From contig CAIXZH010000060.1 in NCBI GenBank assembly GCA_903923905.1, positions 1 through 51,835 on the forward strand: a stretch of 51,835 bases of DNA, read 5' to 3'. Positions 8,507-17,916 of the stretch are shown in pieces; position 1 is the stretch's first letter, and every line of letters begins with the position of its first letter. The notes beneath the pieces were generated by a model, which was not told the origin of the DNA, made no database searches, and worked only from the letters and a program-made list of their open reading frames with translations. The position numbers and the translations under genes were made by a program. The DNA comes from an uncultured Bacteroidia bacterium (GTDB lineage Bacteria > Bacteroidota > Bacteroidia > Bacteroidales > Prolixibacteraceae).

Positions 8507-9703
8507 TTATTCGAATGTTATTTTATATGTCAATGGTTCAATTAAAAACTTGTCGTTATTTTCAAAATCAGGATTCTTTATCCTTAGTATTTTTGGCTTT
8601 CCAGAATTTATTTCACTCACGCAATAGACATAGTAATTTGAGTATGTTTTTGATTTAGATACTTCATTTCGTGAAATTATGAAACTCTTGCAGTTTTTAT
8701 TTTCGGAAATTGCTTTTACTTCGATTTGTTTTTGTTTTTCGTCAGTCTCAAATGATAGAATATCAAACCCAAGGTTAGGATTATTAGAAACTAATCGAAC
8801 TTTTTTGGCTAACACAGGGAAATCTACTTTTAAAAATTCTATTTCATTTTCTAAAACAATACTCTCAGCTAAATCTCCGATTTCCATTAATCTTCGATGA
8901 TTTTCAAGATAATCAATTTCATTCTCATCGTTTGTTAAGCTTTCTATATCAACAACTTTTTTAGGTTGGTATAGTTCTAATTTCTGCTTTGGTATCTCTA
9001 ATGGATGCTCAAATATTTTTTGTTCTTTGAATGAAGTAAATTGCTTAGTTTTCTCTTTGTCCTCCAAAATGTCAAATTGAAAACCATAAATCCAAAGAAA
9101 AGAATGAGTATCAAGTAACGATACATTTTGAAATCTTTGCGATAAATGTTTTCTAAATTGTTTTATTATTTCATTGTATTTTAAATAGTTTTCCCAAGAG
9201 CAATTGTGACTAGTTTTAAAGTCAATTCCTAAAGAATCGAATATTTTATCAAATTGCGTTTGAGAAATAGGCATGTATTTTTGAGGATTTTTTATAAAAA
9301 ACAAATAAGCAATTAGTTGATACGTAAATCCAATTTCATAGAATTGGTTAAAGGCATTTTCGTCCTCAATTTTTGTCTTAAAGAAGTCAAAAAGTAACTT
9401 TTCATTTTCCTTATTTGCTCTTAATTTTTTAAAACCGTCTTTCTTTCTCCAGTCAATTAGATTATTACTGTTTAGATTAATAGAGTTTTTCACACAAGTC
9501 AAAATTCGTCCTGTGCCAAGGTCAGCTTCTTTCCATGTATTTGTCAACAGTTGACTTTTTGCTTCATCCTTTATTTCGTATTTGTAATTTTCATGTTTAA
9601 TCAGTAATGGATGATTTTTAAAACTCGATACTTTTTCATTCAAATTTCCAGTTTTGTCAAATTCTAAAAATGCAGTTTCAAACATCTTCTCGCTTACTTC
9701 CAT
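8507..9703 (-). CDS. DUF3883 (PD-(D/E)XK nuclease-like) protein embedded in the hut operon
   Basis: The protein is about 398 residues from the ATG at 9703; a TTG at 9757 would add 18 residues but is less likely. The C-terminal third carries a DUF3883-type nuclease fold: GDLAESIVLENE helix, LGFDILSFE (catalytic Asp position), QIEVKAIS (E-x-K), FIISRNEV and YYVYCVSEI. The N-terminal part (PISQTQFDKIFDSLGIDFKTSH, CSWENY, LLDTHSFLWIYGFQ) resembles the region that accompanies DUF3883 in stand-alone proteins. DUF3883 is often found with restriction or defence functions; the substrate here is unknown. The gene is visibly more AT-rich than the hut genes on either side, yet lies in the same orientation and begins about 60 nt after the hutI stop, so it is likely a transferred gene riding the hut transcript. 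Confidence 0.8.
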   Translation of the reverse strand: MEVSEKMFETAFLEFDKTGNLNEKVSSFKNHPLLIKHENYKYEIKDEAKSQLLTNTWKEADLGTGRILTCVKNSINLNSNNLIDWRKKDGFKKLRANKENEKLLFDFFKTKIEDENAFNQFYEIGFTYQLIAYLFFIKNPQKYMPISQTQFDKIFDSLGIDFKTSHNCSWENYLKYNEIIKQFRKHLSQRFQNVSLLDTHSFLWIYGFQFDILEDKEKTKQFTSFKEQKIFEHPLEIPKQKLELYQPKKVVDIESLTNDENEIDYLENHRRLMEIGDLAESIVLENEIEFLKVDFPVLAKKVRLVSNNPNLGFDILSFETDEKQKQIEVKAISENKNCKSFIISRNEVSKSKTYSNYYVYCVSEINSGKPKILRIKNPDFENNDKFLIEPLTYKITFE

Positions 9704-9766
9704 ATTTTGTGTCTGTCTATTTACAATGAATGCTAACTTGCCGCTTATCTCCCTCAACGGGTATTT

Positions 9767-11005
9767 TCACTGCCTTTCTCCCCGTTTCCATACCACTGAA
9801 GGATCTAAACTTCCCTGGTGGTAAATAATTTCACGGTAATCAGCCACAGGAAATCCGGCCATATCGGCAAGCATTCCCACACTTAATACCCCTCTGTCCG
9901 TCAGGTTAAGGGCTCTGGCGGCTCTGAAAGTGATCCCGGCTAATGATTCAGCCATAGTCATTTTCTCAAATATACCCAATAATGCGGTCTGCAACAACAA
10001 ATCGCCCATAGGAGCAGATCCCGGATTCCAGTCCGAACCGATGGCCAGTGAACAACCGGCGTCCAACAGTTTCCGGGCAGGGGCAAAGCGGCCACCAAGA
10101 CCCAGCGAAGAACCGGGAAGTACAATTGGGATCACATCTGATGCGGCTAATAATTTAATTTCTTGATCATTCATGGTTTCCAGATGATCGACGGAGAGCG
10201 CCCCAAGTTCGGATGCAACGGCCACGCCACCCTCAGTAAACTGATCTCCATGAATTACCAGGTCAAAACCAAGGTTTTTTGCCCGGTTTAAATATACCAG
10301 GGCTTCAGCTGCTGTAAACGCCCCTTTATCTATATAAATATCTATTCTGTTCGCCAGTTTTTTTGCCCGGATCTCAGGAAGAAGTTCATTGACAATACTT
10401 TCCAGATAATCAGCCTGGGACCCATGAAAATCGGCAGGTTTAATGTGAGCTGCCAGACAGGTTGGAATCAGATCCACAGAAAGCTTTTTATTCACTTTCC
10501 CAATGACCTCAAGCAGCTTAAGCTCCCCCTCTTTATTCAGACAATATCCGCTTTTGACTTCGATTGTGGTCACCCCATTGCGTAAATAGGTCTTGGCACG
10601 TCCAGTCAACGAAGCCTCAAGATCTGCGAATGTAGCAACTCTTGTTTTCTCGACGGTATCCCCGATGCCTCCTCCGCCCTGGGCAATTTCGAGGTAACTT
10701 TTCCCGGCTAACCGGAGGGCATAATCGTTTGCACGACTTCCTGCCCAACACAAATGAGTGTGCGGATCGATCATTCCCGGGATAACGACCATGTCGCTGT
10801 CTATATAATCAATGATTGTATTGCGATCCCCAAACTCATCACCCAATAAATCGAAATTTCCTACTTTCACAATTTTCCCTTCACATACAACAATTCCGCC
10901 ACCAGGTATGATTTCGAGCTGATTGTCATTCAAACTTCCTTTTAAAGGAATGTTGTTCATTGTCAGGAGTTGGGTAAAAGGTCCTATAAGTCTGTTCTTT
11001 ATCAT
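9767..11005 (-). CDS. hutI: Imidazolonepropionase
   Basis: The 412-residue metal-dependent amidohydrolase opens the imidazolone ring of 4-imidazolone-5-propionate to give N-formimino-L-glutamate, the third step of histidine breakdown. Metal ligands and catalytic residues are visible: H82-T-H84 in IDPHTHLCWAGSR, the later HGDQFTEGG, DHLETMND and the terminal-barrel Asp in GSDWNPGSAPM. Length is normal. It lies between hutU (145 nt upstream) and the inserted DUF3883 gene, on the same strand. The start at 11005 leaves the usual N-terminal beta sandwich intact. Confidence 0.95.
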   Translation of the reverse strand: MIKNRLIGPFTQLLTMNNIPLKGSLNDNQLEIIPGGGIVVCEGKIVKVGNFDLLGDEFGDRNTIIDYIDSDMVVIPGMIDPHTHLCWAGSRANDYALRLAGKSYLEIAQGGGGIGDTVEKTRVATFADLEASLTGRAKTYLRNGVTTIEVKSGYCLNKEGELKLLEVIGKVNKKLSVDLIPTCLAAHIKPADFHGSQADYLESIVNELLPEIRAKKLANRIDIYIDKGAFTAAEALVYLNRAKNLGFDLVIHGDQFTEGGVAVASELGALSVDHLETMNDQEIKLLAASDVIPIVLPGSSLGLGGRFAPARKLLDAGCSLAIGSDWNPGSAPMGDLLLQTALLGIFEKMTMAESLAGITFRAARALNLTDRGVLSVGMLADMAGFPVADYREIIYHQGSLDPSVVWKRGERQ

Positions 11006-11150
11006 GGTTATTAGTTAATCTGCAAGGTTCAGGAAAGGTAAAAAAATCTGTTGCGCATTTGAACAGCAGCTTGCCCGTTCGATGTTTTACTTATATTAAT
11101 AATAGTACAATCCGGTTTTCGGCCAGTGCCAGACGCGAAAATATTTAATT

Positions 11151-12833
11151 TCACTGAAAGCCAAGGTCGAAAGTTGTCATATTTTTCCGGGCTTTCTCAT
11201 ATCCGGCATCGTTATGTCTGAAAATTCCCAGTGCCGGATCATTATAGAGCACCCGTCGGATGCAATTTTCTGCCCTTTGGGTTCCGTCGGCGAGAACCAC
11301 CATCCCCGCATGTTGGGAATAACCCATCCCTACTCCACCCCCGTGATGGAATGAAACCCATGTTGCACCACCGCCGGTATTGGCCATTAGGTTAAGCAGC
11401 GGCCAATCTGAAACGGCATCGCTCCCATCCAGCATTTTTTCAGTCTCCCGGTTTGGCGATGCCACAGAACCGCAATCGAGATGGTCACGTCCAATGACAA
11501 TCGGAGCTTTTACCTTCCCCTTCTTTACCAGATTATTAAACAGCACTCCCGCCTTTTCGCGTTCACCCATTCCCAGCCAGCAGATTCGTGCCGGAAGACC
11601 CTGAAATTCAACCTGCTTTTCCGCCTTATGCAACCAGGTGATCATTTGCAAATTATCTGGGAAAGCTTCAATCAGGGCCTGATCAGTAACCCGGATATCT
11701 TCAGGATCGCCCGACAGAGCTGCCCATCGGAATGGCCCTTTTCCGTCGCAAAAAAGGGGCCGGATAAACTCAGGAATAAATCCGTTGTAATTATACGCAT
11801 TTTTTTCACCTCCTTGTCTGGCCATTTCACGCAGATTATTTCCATAGTCAAAAACAACTGCTCCCTGCTGCTGCATTTCCAGCATAAACCCGACATGCCT
11901 TGCCATACTTTTCATGGACAACTCTTTATATTGATCAGGGGCAACTTTTCGCAGGGTCCTGGCCGCTTCAAGTGTCAGATCATTCGGCACATAACCATAC
12001 AAAGGATCGTGGGCAGAAGTCTGATCAGTAACAATATCGGGAACTATTCCATCGATAAGCAATTGCTCAAGAGTATCGCCAATATCAGCCACCAACCCAA
12101 CGGAAATTGGTTTTCCATCTTCCTTTGCCTTGAGCACCATGGCTTTTGCTTCATCATAGGAATAGGAAATAGAGTCTACATATCCTGATTCATAACGCTT
12201 TTTTATCCGCTCAGGATCGACATCCACCCCCAGAAAAGTGGCGCCAGCCATAGTTGCGGCGAGTGGCTGAGCTCCGCCCATACCTCCAAGTCCACCGGAA
12301 ACAATCAGTTTATGTTTCAGATCTCCCTTAAAATATTTGGTTCCGCAAGCGGCAAAGGTTTCAAAGGTTCCCTGAAGGATTCCCTGGGAACCAATATAAA
12401 TCCAGCTTCCTGCGGTCATTTGCCCATACATCATCAACCCCTCACTTTTGAGTTTTTCGAAATGGTTCCAGGTTGCCCAAACGGGGACAAGATTGCTGTT
12501 TGCAATAAATACTCTCGGAGCCTCCGGATGTGTGCGGACAATTCCGACAGCTTTTCCCGATTGAACTAAAAGACTATGGTTCTCATCCAGTTCGAGCAGA
12601 CATTTGATGATCTGGCGCAAAGCTCCCGGGTTCCGTGCTGCCTGGCCTGTTCCACCATACACAACAAGTTCCTCCGGATTTTCTGCTACCTGATGATCCA
12701 GGTTATTGAGCAACATTCGAAGCGGCGCCTCAGTTTGCCACGATTTGGCATGTAACTCATTTCCCCTTGGAGATTGATAATTTGGATGAGTTGCGTATTT
12801 TTCAATAAATTCCGAAAAGTTCATGGCACTCAT
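11151..12833 (-). CDS. hutU: Urocanate hydratase
   Basis: The 560-residue NAD-dependent enzyme converts urocanate to imidazolonepropionate. It shows the NAD-binding glycine-rich loop in VSGGLGGMGGAQPLA and the C-terminal active-site region with DHLDCGSVASPNRETEKM, followed by NTGGGATWVSFHHGGGVGMG. Full length. The first ATG (12833) overlaps the end of hutH by 32 nt; a second ATG three codons later (12824) would still overlap. Either way, translation of the two genes is closely linked. Confidence 0.96.
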   Translation of the reverse strand: MSAMNFSEFIEKYATHPNYQSPRGNELHAKSWQTEAPLRMLLNNLDHQVAENPEELVVYGGTGQAARNPGALRQIIKCLLELDENHSLLVQSGKAVGIVRTHPEAPRVFIANSNLVPVWATWNHFEKLKSEGLMMYGQMTAGSWIYIGSQGILQGTFETFAACGTKYFKGDLKHKLIVSGGLGGMGGAQPLAATMAGATFLGVDVDPERIKKRYESGYVDSISYSYDEAKAMVLKAKEDGKPISVGLVADIGDTLEQLLIDGIVPDIVTDQTSAHDPLYGYVPNDLTLEAARTLRKVAPDQYKELSMKSMARHVGFMLEMQQQGAVVFDYGNNLREMARQGGEKNAYNYNGFIPEFIRPLFCDGKGPFRWAALSGDPEDIRVTDQALIEAFPDNLQMITWLHKAEKQVEFQGLPARICWLGMGEREKAGVLFNNLVKKGKVKAPIVIGRDHLDCGSVASPNRETEKMLDGSDAVSDWPLLNLMANTGGGATWVSFHHGGGVGMGYSQHAGMVVLADGTQRAENCIRRVLYNDPALGIFRHNDAGYEKARKNMTTFDLGFQ

Positions 12834-14394
12834 TTTTAAGGTTTATTTTCAGTTTTTTCGCAGCCTTGTTCGAGACAGCGATCAAAACCCGCTTTTTAAC
12901 CAGCTCAATAGCCTTGTTCATCTCAGCTGACATGATGTGATCCGATTCTGCAAATGGAATTGTTTGCCGAATTGCACTGTGGCAGGCATCGAGAATCCCT
13001 CCCGATTTAAGCGGCTTTCGGAAATCAAATCCCTGTGCCGCACAAAAAAGCTCAATTCCCAGTATCTTTTCAAGATTGTCAATAACCATAAGCGCCTTAC
13101 GTCCGCTGATTGATCCCATACTCACATGGTCTTCCTGTCCCAATGAGGTGGGTATACTGTCGGCGCTGGCCGGAAAGCATAGACTTTTATTTTCGCTGAC
13201 CAATGCGGCAGTGGTATATTGGGGTATCATAAACCCTGAATTTAATCCTGTTTCACGCATGAGCAACTTCGGGAGACCTTCAATGGAATCATTAAGTGAC
13301 AAATAGATGCGTCTGTCAGCGATATTCCCCAATTCTGCAGCTGCAACCGTTACATAATCCAAGGCCATAGCTAGCGGTTGTCCATGGAAATTGCCCCCGC
13401 TGATGGATCGGCCATCCTCCAGAATAACAGGGTTATCGGTGACCGAATTCAGCTCGGTGTGCAGCAATTCCTTCAGGTGTAACCATGCATTCCGTGAGGC
13501 GCCATGTACCTGCGGAATACATCTTAAAGAATAGGGATCCTGCATCCTTGAGCAATTTTTATGCGACTTTACGATCTCAGAATCTCCTATTAGCAATCTC
13601 ATCCGTTTAGCTACATAGGTGGTTCCTGCATAAGGACGTAAAGCATGCAGCTCGGGAGCGAATGTCTTAACCGATCCAAGCATTGCTTCAAGGTTCATGG
13701 CAGCAATCAGATCTGCGTTATCAAGACAATTCTGAAGCCGGTCCACCACTTTAATGGCATGCGCTGCAATAAACTGGGTTCCGTTAATCAGCGCAAGACC
13801 TTCCTTCGCACCCAATTCTAAAGGTGCCATCCCAAATTGATGGAATAAAGAGCCCATTTCAACAGTTTTACCTTTATAATGGACCTTCCCATGTCCGGTC
13901 AACGGCAGAAAAAGATGAGCCAGTGGGGCCAGGTCACCTGAAGCACCCACAGAACCCTGGGATGGAACAACGGGTATAATATTTTCGTTAATGTGCCAGA
14001 TAATCCGTTCGAGTGTCTCAAGGGCTATTCCTGAATAACCTTTGGAAAGGGCATGGACTTTCAGGATCATCATCAATTTGGCCAGTTCGGGGTCTATGGC
14101 ATCACCAACCCCTACGCTATGGCTCTTTAAAAGATTAAGTTGCAATTTTTTAGTGTCACTTTCTGAAATAATGGTCGTGCAAAGCGGTCCAAAACCGGTA
14201 TTGATTCCATAAACAATCACATGGTTGGCGACTATCGCCTCCACAATTTTCCGGCTATTCTCAATTCTTTCTTTAGCTTTCTGCCCGATTTCACCCATAA
14301 TTTTACCCGCTGCCATTTGTAATGCCAGACCTGACGTGAGTATATCCTCTCCAAAATTAAAACCGGTCTTGCTCTTCATATCTTGCTGTTTCAT
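12802..14394 (-). CDS. hutH: Histidine ammonia-lyase
   Basis: The 530-residue cytoplasmic lyase eliminates ammonia from L-histidine to give urocanate, the committed step. The self-forming MIO cofactor tripeptide Ala151-Ser152-Gly153 is in SQGSVGASGDLAPLAH. Other family stretches are YGINTGFGPLC, EGLALINGTQ, QDPYSLRCIPQVHGA, DNPVILEDGRSISGGNFHG and GQEDHVSMGS. The last two distinguish it from tyrosine/phenylalanine lyases only by overall resemblance, but the neighbours make histidine the clear substrate. It is the first gene of the operon, ahead of hutU, hutI and FTCD. I found no hut-type repressor gene or operator nearby. Confidence 0.95.
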   Translation of the reverse strand: MKQQDMKSKTGFNFGEDILTSGLALQMAAGKIMGEIGQKAKERIENSRKIVEAIVANHVIVYGINTGFGPLCTTIISESDTKKLQLNLLKSHSVGVGDAIDPELAKLMMILKVHALSKGYSGIALETLERIIWHINENIIPVVPSQGSVGASGDLAPLAHLFLPLTGHGKVHYKGKTVEMGSLFHQFGMAPLELGAKEGLALINGTQFIAAHAIKVVDRLQNCLDNADLIAAMNLEAMLGSVKTFAPELHALRPYAGTTYVAKRMRLLIGDSEIVKSHKNCSRMQDPYSLRCIPQVHGASRNAWLHLKELLHTELNSVTDNPVILEDGRSISGGNFHGQPLAMALDYVTVAAAELGNIADRRIYLSLNDSIEGLPKLLMRETGLNSGFMIPQYTTAALVSENKSLCFPASADSIPTSLGQEDHVSMGSISGRKALMVIDNLEKILGIELFCAAQGFDFRKPLKSGGILDACHSAIRQTIPFAESDHIMSAEMNKAIELVKKRVLIAVSNKAAKKLKINLKNECHELFGIY

Positions 14395-14694
14395 CCTAAT
14401 TCGTTGTAAAAATTAACGCCAATTATTGCCTGTAAGCCGAACATTCGACTGATGGAAAATCCGGTATAATCCTACGATTTATTTTGAGAACTAAAAATGA
14501 CAAATGCCATTATTAGCAGGCAGAAGTCAGAAGGTGACCGACAGTTGAGGAGTTACGATTTGAAGATTTAAAAATTTGAAAATGGGAAAATGGTGATTTG
14601 GAAATTGAGCCAATCATTGAAGTGCAAATCATATACTTACAACAGATAGATAAGCTGAAAGGCAATGTTCGAATCAAGGCTTTATCTTCCCTAT
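14395..14694. repeat. Intergenic stretch with degenerate ATTTGAAAATG-type repeats
   Basis: Between hutH and the deoxynucleoside kinase gene no coding region is apparent. At about 14556-14607 the sequence is a run of imperfect units such as GATTTGAAGATTT, AAATTTGAAAATG, GGGAAAATGG and GATTTGGAAATTG. The upstream part (14395-14470) must hold the hut promoter, but no clear consensus box was found. Confidence 0.35.
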
Positions 14695-15309
14695 TTAAAA
14701 AAGTCCGTGCAGCCGGGCATCAATCCGATCGATAACTTTGCTTATGTCTTCTTTATTTTCTACAAAATTAAGTTCATCAACGTTAATAATTAACATTTTA
14801 CCAGACTGATAACGGGTGGCCCAGGCTTCATAGCGCTGATTAAGTTGCTTGAGGTAATCGAGCCGGATGGTATTTTCGTAGTCGCGTCCTCTCTTCTGAA
14901 TTTGTTTTACCAGTGTAGGCACTGTTGCTCGCAAATAAATAATCAGGTCAGGAGTCTGAATAAGCTTGCCCATCAAATCAAAAATATTGTGATAGGTCTC
15001 GAAATCCCGTGTGCTCATAAGTCCCATATCATGCAGGTTGGGGGCAAAGATCTCTGCATCCTCATAAATCGTACGGTCTTGAACCACTGTTTTTCCTGAA
15101 TTGCGGAACTCAATAATCTGGCTAAACCGCTTATTGAGGAAATAAACCTGTAAATTAAAGGACCAACGTTGCATATCGTGATAGAAATCATTCAGATAAG
15201 GATTTCCATCCACATCTTCATAATGGGCTTCCCAACCGTAATGTTTTGACAAGATCTCTGTCAGTGTCGTCTTTCCTGCCCCAATATTTCCGGCAATGGC
15301 GATATGCAT
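14695..15309 (-). CDS. Deoxynucleoside kinase
   Basis: This cytosolic kinase of about 204 residues phosphorylates a deoxyribonucleoside in the salvage pathway. The P-loop GNIGAGKTT is at residues 6-14 and the substrate/lid features NPYLNDFYHDM, QVYFLNKRF and QDRTIYEDAEIFAPNL follow; the last carries the DR(T/S)xxEDxE motif of this family. The ATG at 15309 gives the usual MHIAIAGNIG start; a GTG at 15330 would add seven residues. Base preference cannot be read from the sequence. It stands alone, with 131 nt between it and the GH3-family gene upstream. Confidence 0.88.
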   Translation of the reverse strand: MHIAIAGNIGAGKTTLTEILSKHYGWEAHYEDVDGNPYLNDFYHDMQRWSFNLQVYFLNKRFSQIIEFRNSGKTVVQDRTIYEDAEIFAPNLHDMGLMSTRDFETYHNIFDLMGKLIQTPDLIIYLRATVPTLVKQIQKRGRDYENTIRLDYLKQLNQRYEAWATRYQSGKMLIINVDELNFVENKEDISKVIDRIDARLHGLF

Positions 15310-15461
15310 TGCAGAAGCTGGTTTTTTCACACGTAATTATTTAGTTTTTATGGATAAATGGAATATATTGAAAACAAATTACTTACAGCCGAAAACCCGG
15401 TTTCCGTGGATTCCCGGTTATTTTTTTTACATCTTCTGATCAAAGATAGTTAAAAATGGTG

Positions 15462-17003
15462 TCATCCAAACTTTGATTTCAGTGCAATATTTTCATTAAT
15501 CCTCAAAAGGCTTTCAAGAAACTCCCGGTTGTTCGACAATCGCGGAACTTTATTCTGACCTCCGACTTTCCCCCTTTCCCGCATCCATTGTAGAAAAGTT
15601 CCATCGGCAACAGCCAGAACGTGTGGTTTTTCAAGGGTGGCGTTTTTGTGTCTTTTAGCCTCATAATCAGAATTCAATTTCTGTAACTCCAGGTCCAGGA
15701 TTGTTGTAAATTTATCCAGATTATCGGGAACTGTATTAAATTCAATTAGCCATTGATGAGCTCCCTTTGTCTGATTCTCAGACATAAAAATCGGTCCTGC
15801 CGTATAGTCATCAATAATTGCCCCGGTTGCGGCGCAAGCTTCCTTGATAGCTCGTTCGGCATTATCAATAATGATCTCTTCTCCGAAAGCATTAATAAAA
15901 TGTTTGGTCCTCCCGGTAATCCTGAGTTTATAGGGATCTTTAGAGGTGAAAACAACGGTATCGCCAATCATATATCGCCACAGACCCCCGCTGGTTGAAA
16001 TAACCATAGCATAATTAACCCCAAGCTCGACTTCCCAAAGCGGGATAGTTGAGGGATTCTCATGTTCTGTATCACCCGCAATGATAAACTCATAATAAAC
16101 CCCATAATCAAGCATAAGAAGCATGTCCGGGTTTAAAGGATCATCCTGAATGGCAAAGAATCCCTCTGAGGCATTATAAGTCTCCATATAGTTCATCTTT
16201 GCCGAAGGTATAATCCGTTTATATTGTTCCTTATAGGGTTCAAAGGAGACTCCGCCATGGATAAAAAGTTCGAGGTTAGGCCACACTTCGGTGATATTTG
16301 ACTTTCCGGTATATTCAAGAATATTTCTCAACAGTACTAAAAACCAGGATGGGACCCCGGCCAGAGAGGTGACATTATCGTGAATAGCTGTTTTTGTAAT
16401 TTGAGCTATCTTCTCCTCAAATTCCGGAATTAAGGCAATTTCAGTTGGTGGCGTACGATGAAAATCGGTCCAGAACGGAAGATTTTCAATCATGATTGCA
16501 GAGAGATCACCATAATAAGCCTTATTGCTTAGATTAGTCATCTGGTGGCTTCCGCCCAGAGTGAGACTCTTTCCCGAAAGCAGTGATGCCCCGGGGTTAT
16601 TCCGGTAATAGATCGCCAAAACATCCTTCCCTCCCCTGAAATGACAATTATCCAGCGACTCTTTCGATACCGGGATAAATTTGCTCTTGGCATTGGTCGT
16701 TCCCGATGATTTGGCAAACCATTTCATTACGCCTGGCCAAAGGACACTTTTATCCCCCTGAATCATCCGGTTAATCATTGGTTCAATTGTTTCATACCGT
16801 GAGATCGGGATATTTTGCCGGTAATATTCCCAGGACTTGATTTTTGAGTAATTGTATTTCTCACCCCATTCGGTATTCTTTGCAGTGTTCAGCAAATTAA
16901 AGAGCACTTCCTCCTGAATCTCTCTGGCATGTTCCCGATAAAGATCGATTTCATATATTCGTTTATAATTGATCCAGTTGATAATTGAATTAACAATAGC
17001 CAT
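15462..17003 (-). CDS. GH3 (auxin-conjugating type) acyl-adenylate-forming enzyme
   Basis: The 513-residue protein belongs to the GH3 family named for plant auxin-responsive genes (not glycoside hydrolase 3). Plant members adenylate a carboxylic acid and join it to an amino acid. ATP-binding motif I is FAKSSGTTNAKSKFIP; the adenine-pocket motif is METYNASEGFFAIQDD; motif III-like residues are RYMIGDTVVF; a C-terminal lid has RTKHFINAFGEE. Such genes are common in Bacteroidota, where substrates are unknown. It has its own promoter and divergent neighbour cvpA, so no pathway is suggested by context. Confidence 0.88.
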   Translation of the reverse strand: MAIVNSIINWINYKRIYEIDLYREHAREIQEEVLFNLLNTAKNTEWGEKYNYSKIKSWEYYRQNIPISRYETIEPMINRMIQGDKSVLWPGVMKWFAKSSGTTNAKSKFIPVSKESLDNCHFRGGKDVLAIYYRNNPGASLLSGKSLTLGGSHQMTNLSNKAYYGDLSAIMIENLPFWTDFHRTPPTEIALIPEFEEKIAQITKTAIHDNVTSLAGVPSWFLVLLRNILEYTGKSNITEVWPNLELFIHGGVSFEPYKEQYKRIIPSAKMNYMETYNASEGFFAIQDDPLNPDMLLMLDYGVYYEFIIAGDTEHENPSTIPLWEVELGVNYAMVISTSGGLWRYMIGDTVVFTSKDPYKLRITGRTKHFINAFGEEIIIDNAERAIKEACAATGAIIDDYTAGPIFMSENQTKGAHQWLIEFNTVPDNLDKFTTILDLELQKLNSDYEAKRHKNATLEKPHVLAVADGTFLQWMRERGKVGGQNKVPRLSNNREFLESLLRINENIALKSKFG

Positions 17004-17067
17004 GCCCTATACCTGATTAGAATTATTTGGATGAAATTTAGTAACTTTCCGCCAATTAACAGCGTAT

Positions 17068-17097
17068 TAAAGATAATATTATATTTATTGCGGCAAA
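17068..17097 (-). promoter_or_regulatory. Candidate promoter of the GH3-family gene
   Basis: Read on the minus strand, TTTG (17097-17094) is followed after 18 nt by TATCTTTA (17075-17068), one base off the Bacteroidota -7 consensus and one nt short of the usual spacing. It sits about 65 nt ahead of the ATG at 17003. Confidence 0.5.
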
Positions 17098-17226
17098 TTT
17101 AAGACTTTATTCTAATCAAACCGATATGATTGAGAAATCACCATCCAACTTGAATGTCTTCGTCCTAACTATGGGTTTTGCTGCTCCTCTACTCCATTTG
17201 ACCTTAAAAAAATAAATTATTTACAG

Positions 17227-17754
17227 ATGAATGTGATCGATAGTATTTTAATATTGATTTTTGTGGCCGCAGCAATCAATGGATTTGTTAAAGGCTTTTT
17301 CATTGAATTAGCATCCATCGTCTCTTTAATATTGGGAATATGGGCCGCCGTCGAATTTTCAGGACTAGTCCAGCGCTGGTTGTCGAAATATTTCGACTGG
17401 AGTGCTGATGCAATGAAACTCGTGGCATTCTTTCTCATATTTATTTTTGTGGTCCTGGTAGTTCACCTGGTTGCTACACTTACCGAAAAATTTGTCCGGG
17501 CTATTGCACTAAGCATTTTCAGCCGGTTGGGCGGGGCAGTTATCGGTTTACTAAAAACTGCATTTATCCTCAGCATTATTATCATTCTCCTTTTTAAAAT
17601 TGAAAATTTTACCGGTAGGATCATCCCTGAAAAAGCAAAAGCAGAATCCAGATTATATGGTCCGATCGAAAATATTGCACCCAATATATTTCCTTTTCTT
17701 AAAGCAGAAAAAGCAAAGATCCTTGAAAACAGGCCAAAAAATGCAATTATCTGA
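17227..17754 (+). CDS. cvpA: CvpA-family membrane protein
   Basis: The 175-residue inner-membrane protein has four predicted hydrophobic segments (about residues 3-22, 26-46, 62-85, 100-122). It starts MNVIDSILILIFVAAAINGFVKGF, matching the CvpA/colicin V production family: early Asp, Gly-x-x-x-G, then FSRLGGAVIGLLKTAF. The role in Bacteroidota is not known; in Enterobacteria it affects colicin V export and envelope stress. It is transcribed alone and away from the GH3-family gene. Confidence 0.88.
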   Translation: MNVIDSILILIFVAAAINGFVKGFFIELASIVSLILGIWAAVEFSGLVQRWLSKYFDWSADAMKLVAFFLIFIFVVLVVHLVATLTEKFVRAIALSIFSRLGGAVIGLLKTAFILSIIIILLFKIENFTGRIIPEKAKAESRLYGPIENIAPNIFPFLKAEKAKILENRPKNAII

Positions 17755-17916
17755 AGTCCCGGGAAAGATCGCAGGCACAAAAATAATTACCTGACCTTTA
17801 AAAGCTTCATTCTTTGCTGCCGGCATTTAGCTTCTGGCAGCTAGATGGAAGATCCTTAAGAGGTTATTATTTTATCCTGAATTTTCAAATTTTTTCATTC
17901 AGGAACGTATCCTTTA

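Noticed and set aside
11481-12188. 235-codon plus-strand open frame inside hutU
   Set aside because: It lies entirely antisense to a fully conserved urocanate hydratase, and its sequence has no protein-like pattern; it is a by-product of hutU codon use.
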